This document shows, one piece after another, positions 1-64,000 of a DNA stretch of 64,000 nt. The stretch comes from Engraulis encrasicolus (taxonomy: Eukaryota; Chordata; Actinopteri; Clupeiformes; Engraulidae). The translations under genes and the position numbers were made by a program. Numbering within the stretch: the first letter of the stretch is position 1; each line of letters begins with the position of its first letter. The DNA is taken from NCBI RefSeq assembly GCF_034702125.1, contig NC_085871.1, positions 34,914,748-34,978,747 on the forward strand. Reading direction: 5' to 3'. The notes beneath the pieces were generated by a model. That model was not told where the DNA came from. It worked only from the letters and a program-made list of their open reading frames with translations, and did not search any database.

Positions 1-797
1 TAACAGCTATACAGGAGTTTATAGGACTCATGATCTCTGTCTGCCATTGCGACTGGACAATATTGTTTCGAAAAGACTGAATTAGCCTTTTTTTCACTGT
101 GATGTCAGATAAGTTCCATTTTTGAAAGGAAGTTGGGAAAACAACTATCAGTTTCCAGAAAAGAGTGGAGCATACGTTTATGTCTCTGCCATTTTTAATG
201 CTAATTTTTTGCTTCAAATGCATGGAATCGAAGGTGTCTGAGTCTGACCTGACGTGAATAAGGCTAATTGTGAAACTAGACATGGATTGCGATCATCATC
301 TTTAGCCCGATATGCACGGGATTAATATTACCAGTGGGACCACTGGAAATTCACAATTACCCCTGCACCTCTATGTTATTTTGTGGTGCATTCGGACGGG
401 ATAAGCAAAAGTCCGTAATTGACTCTATTTACAGACATTATGGCCGGATATGTTATAACTTCACAACTTCCCGTTTGGTCTCGTAGAGTTCTTGGAATTC
501 TTCTTGGAGTTGTTTTTGCTTATCTAGTTCAATGTACACTAGATAGGTCGACTACCACTTGCCCCTGAAATGCAGTTAATTCAACTTTCCTCCATTATCG
601 TCCATTATTCATTTATTCACTCATTTATTTCACTTAGTGGCGGATATATTACTTCACAAATTACGGACATGGGGCTTTCACCACGAGACTAAGAACTCAG
701 ACTTTCTCCATAATTATTCCGAATTACCAGTGCTCCACGGGTGATATACATATCCTGTGCAAGTCAGACTTTTGTCAGCAAGAGCAGCACTTTTTAC
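1..797. other. Intron sequence, nothing recognised
   Basis: This is intron 3' of exon 62. I see no further Gly-X-Y exon, RNA gene or clear repeat in it. Confidence 0.5.
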
Positions 798-63543
<62,746 letters not shown>

Positions 63544-63570
63544 CTGTAACACAGATTTGAAAAAAGAATG

Positions 63571-63693
63571 GGTGCATTTGCCGAAACCATAGTTGCTAAT
63601 TACATTAGCCACATTGCCAATGGGAAAATGCATTGCAAACAACAACCACCCAAGTTGCTAACTGGATAACAACTACACTTTCGGGAAAGGCAC
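63571..63693. repeat. Relative of the 51649-51895 foldback repeat
   Basis: Shares gtgcatttgccgaaaccata, a gttgctaac core and aatgcattgcaaacaac with the other copy. Confidence 0.55.
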
Positions 63694-64000
63694 ACCAGAG
63701 TTGTATAAAGTAGAAGTACTCTTACTTATGTAATTACAACACTAGTGGTATGACATTGCACGAACATGATTTCAACTTTGTAATATCATGCTACTATTGT
63801 TGCTATTACATATGTAAGATTACTGCTCTGGCAATAAGTCATACACACTCAGCCTATTACACATGTTTAAAAGGTACACTTCCACGGAAACTGTTTAATA
63901 CAAGCACTTTTTGAATTGCGGTAGTTCGACAAACTATCAATGTCTGAAAACGAATCAGTGTAACAATTTAATTAACAAAGTTAATGCTAGTCAGTGGAAT

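Overview
This window looks like teleost fish nuclear DNA. It is intron-rich and AT-leaning. Its introns are full of CA/GT, GA, CTTT, CTA and GAAT microsatellites, an intact Tc1-type transposon, an L2-like LINE, a DIRS-type retroelement, tRNA-derived SINEs and many short non-autonomous DNA transposons (MITEs) with readable target-site duplications. I see no second host gene on either strand. The species cannot be named from the sequence alone.

Almost the whole window is one gene on the minus strand, a VWA-domain collagen that runs off both ends. I placed 62 exons from 63543 down to 798, using splice sites and Gly-X-Y frame. From the 5' side they encode: the end of a von Willebrand factor A domain (63350-63543); a 26-codon linker with a CPSSC motif; a first collagenous region of about 673 residues with short interruptions (61790 down to 28584); a long non-collagenous insertion of about 500 residues (28486 down to 6077); and then a second collagenous stretch of at least 166 residues (5096 down to 798) that continues past the left edge. 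A VWA domain directly followed by an interrupted triple helix fits collagen XXVIII (COL28) best. The large insertion is not part of the standard mammalian layout as I know it, so a fish-specific COL28 paralogue (alpha-2-like) is possible but unproven.

The insertion is strongly segmented. It starts with a short helix-like part, then basic clusters including a proprotein-convertase-like site (23734-23778). Next come Thr/Pro-rich exons, some of them newly proposed here. It ends with one 738-bp exon (6077-6814) holding a Glu/Tyr-rich acidic stretch and a long Arg/Glu-rich region likely to form a single alpha helix. Every internal exon I could place starts and ends in phase 0, so almost any exon could be skipped in frame.

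Mobile DNA by region: 7.0-10.1 kb holds a foldback MITE and a SINE broken by nested TTAA-flanked insertions; 11.7-14.85 kb a decayed DIRS-type element with inverted ends and an inserted hAT-like MITE; 19.97-22.36 kb an L2-like LINE with a frameshifted reverse transcriptase; 39.05-40.67 kb an apparently intact Tc1 element; 41.7-45.3 kb a cluster of MITEs; 53.95-55.52 kb and 58.5-59.5 kb two very large inverted-repeat elements. The first VWA exon's tail and splice donor are tandemly repeated four more times in the neighbouring intron (63087-63364).
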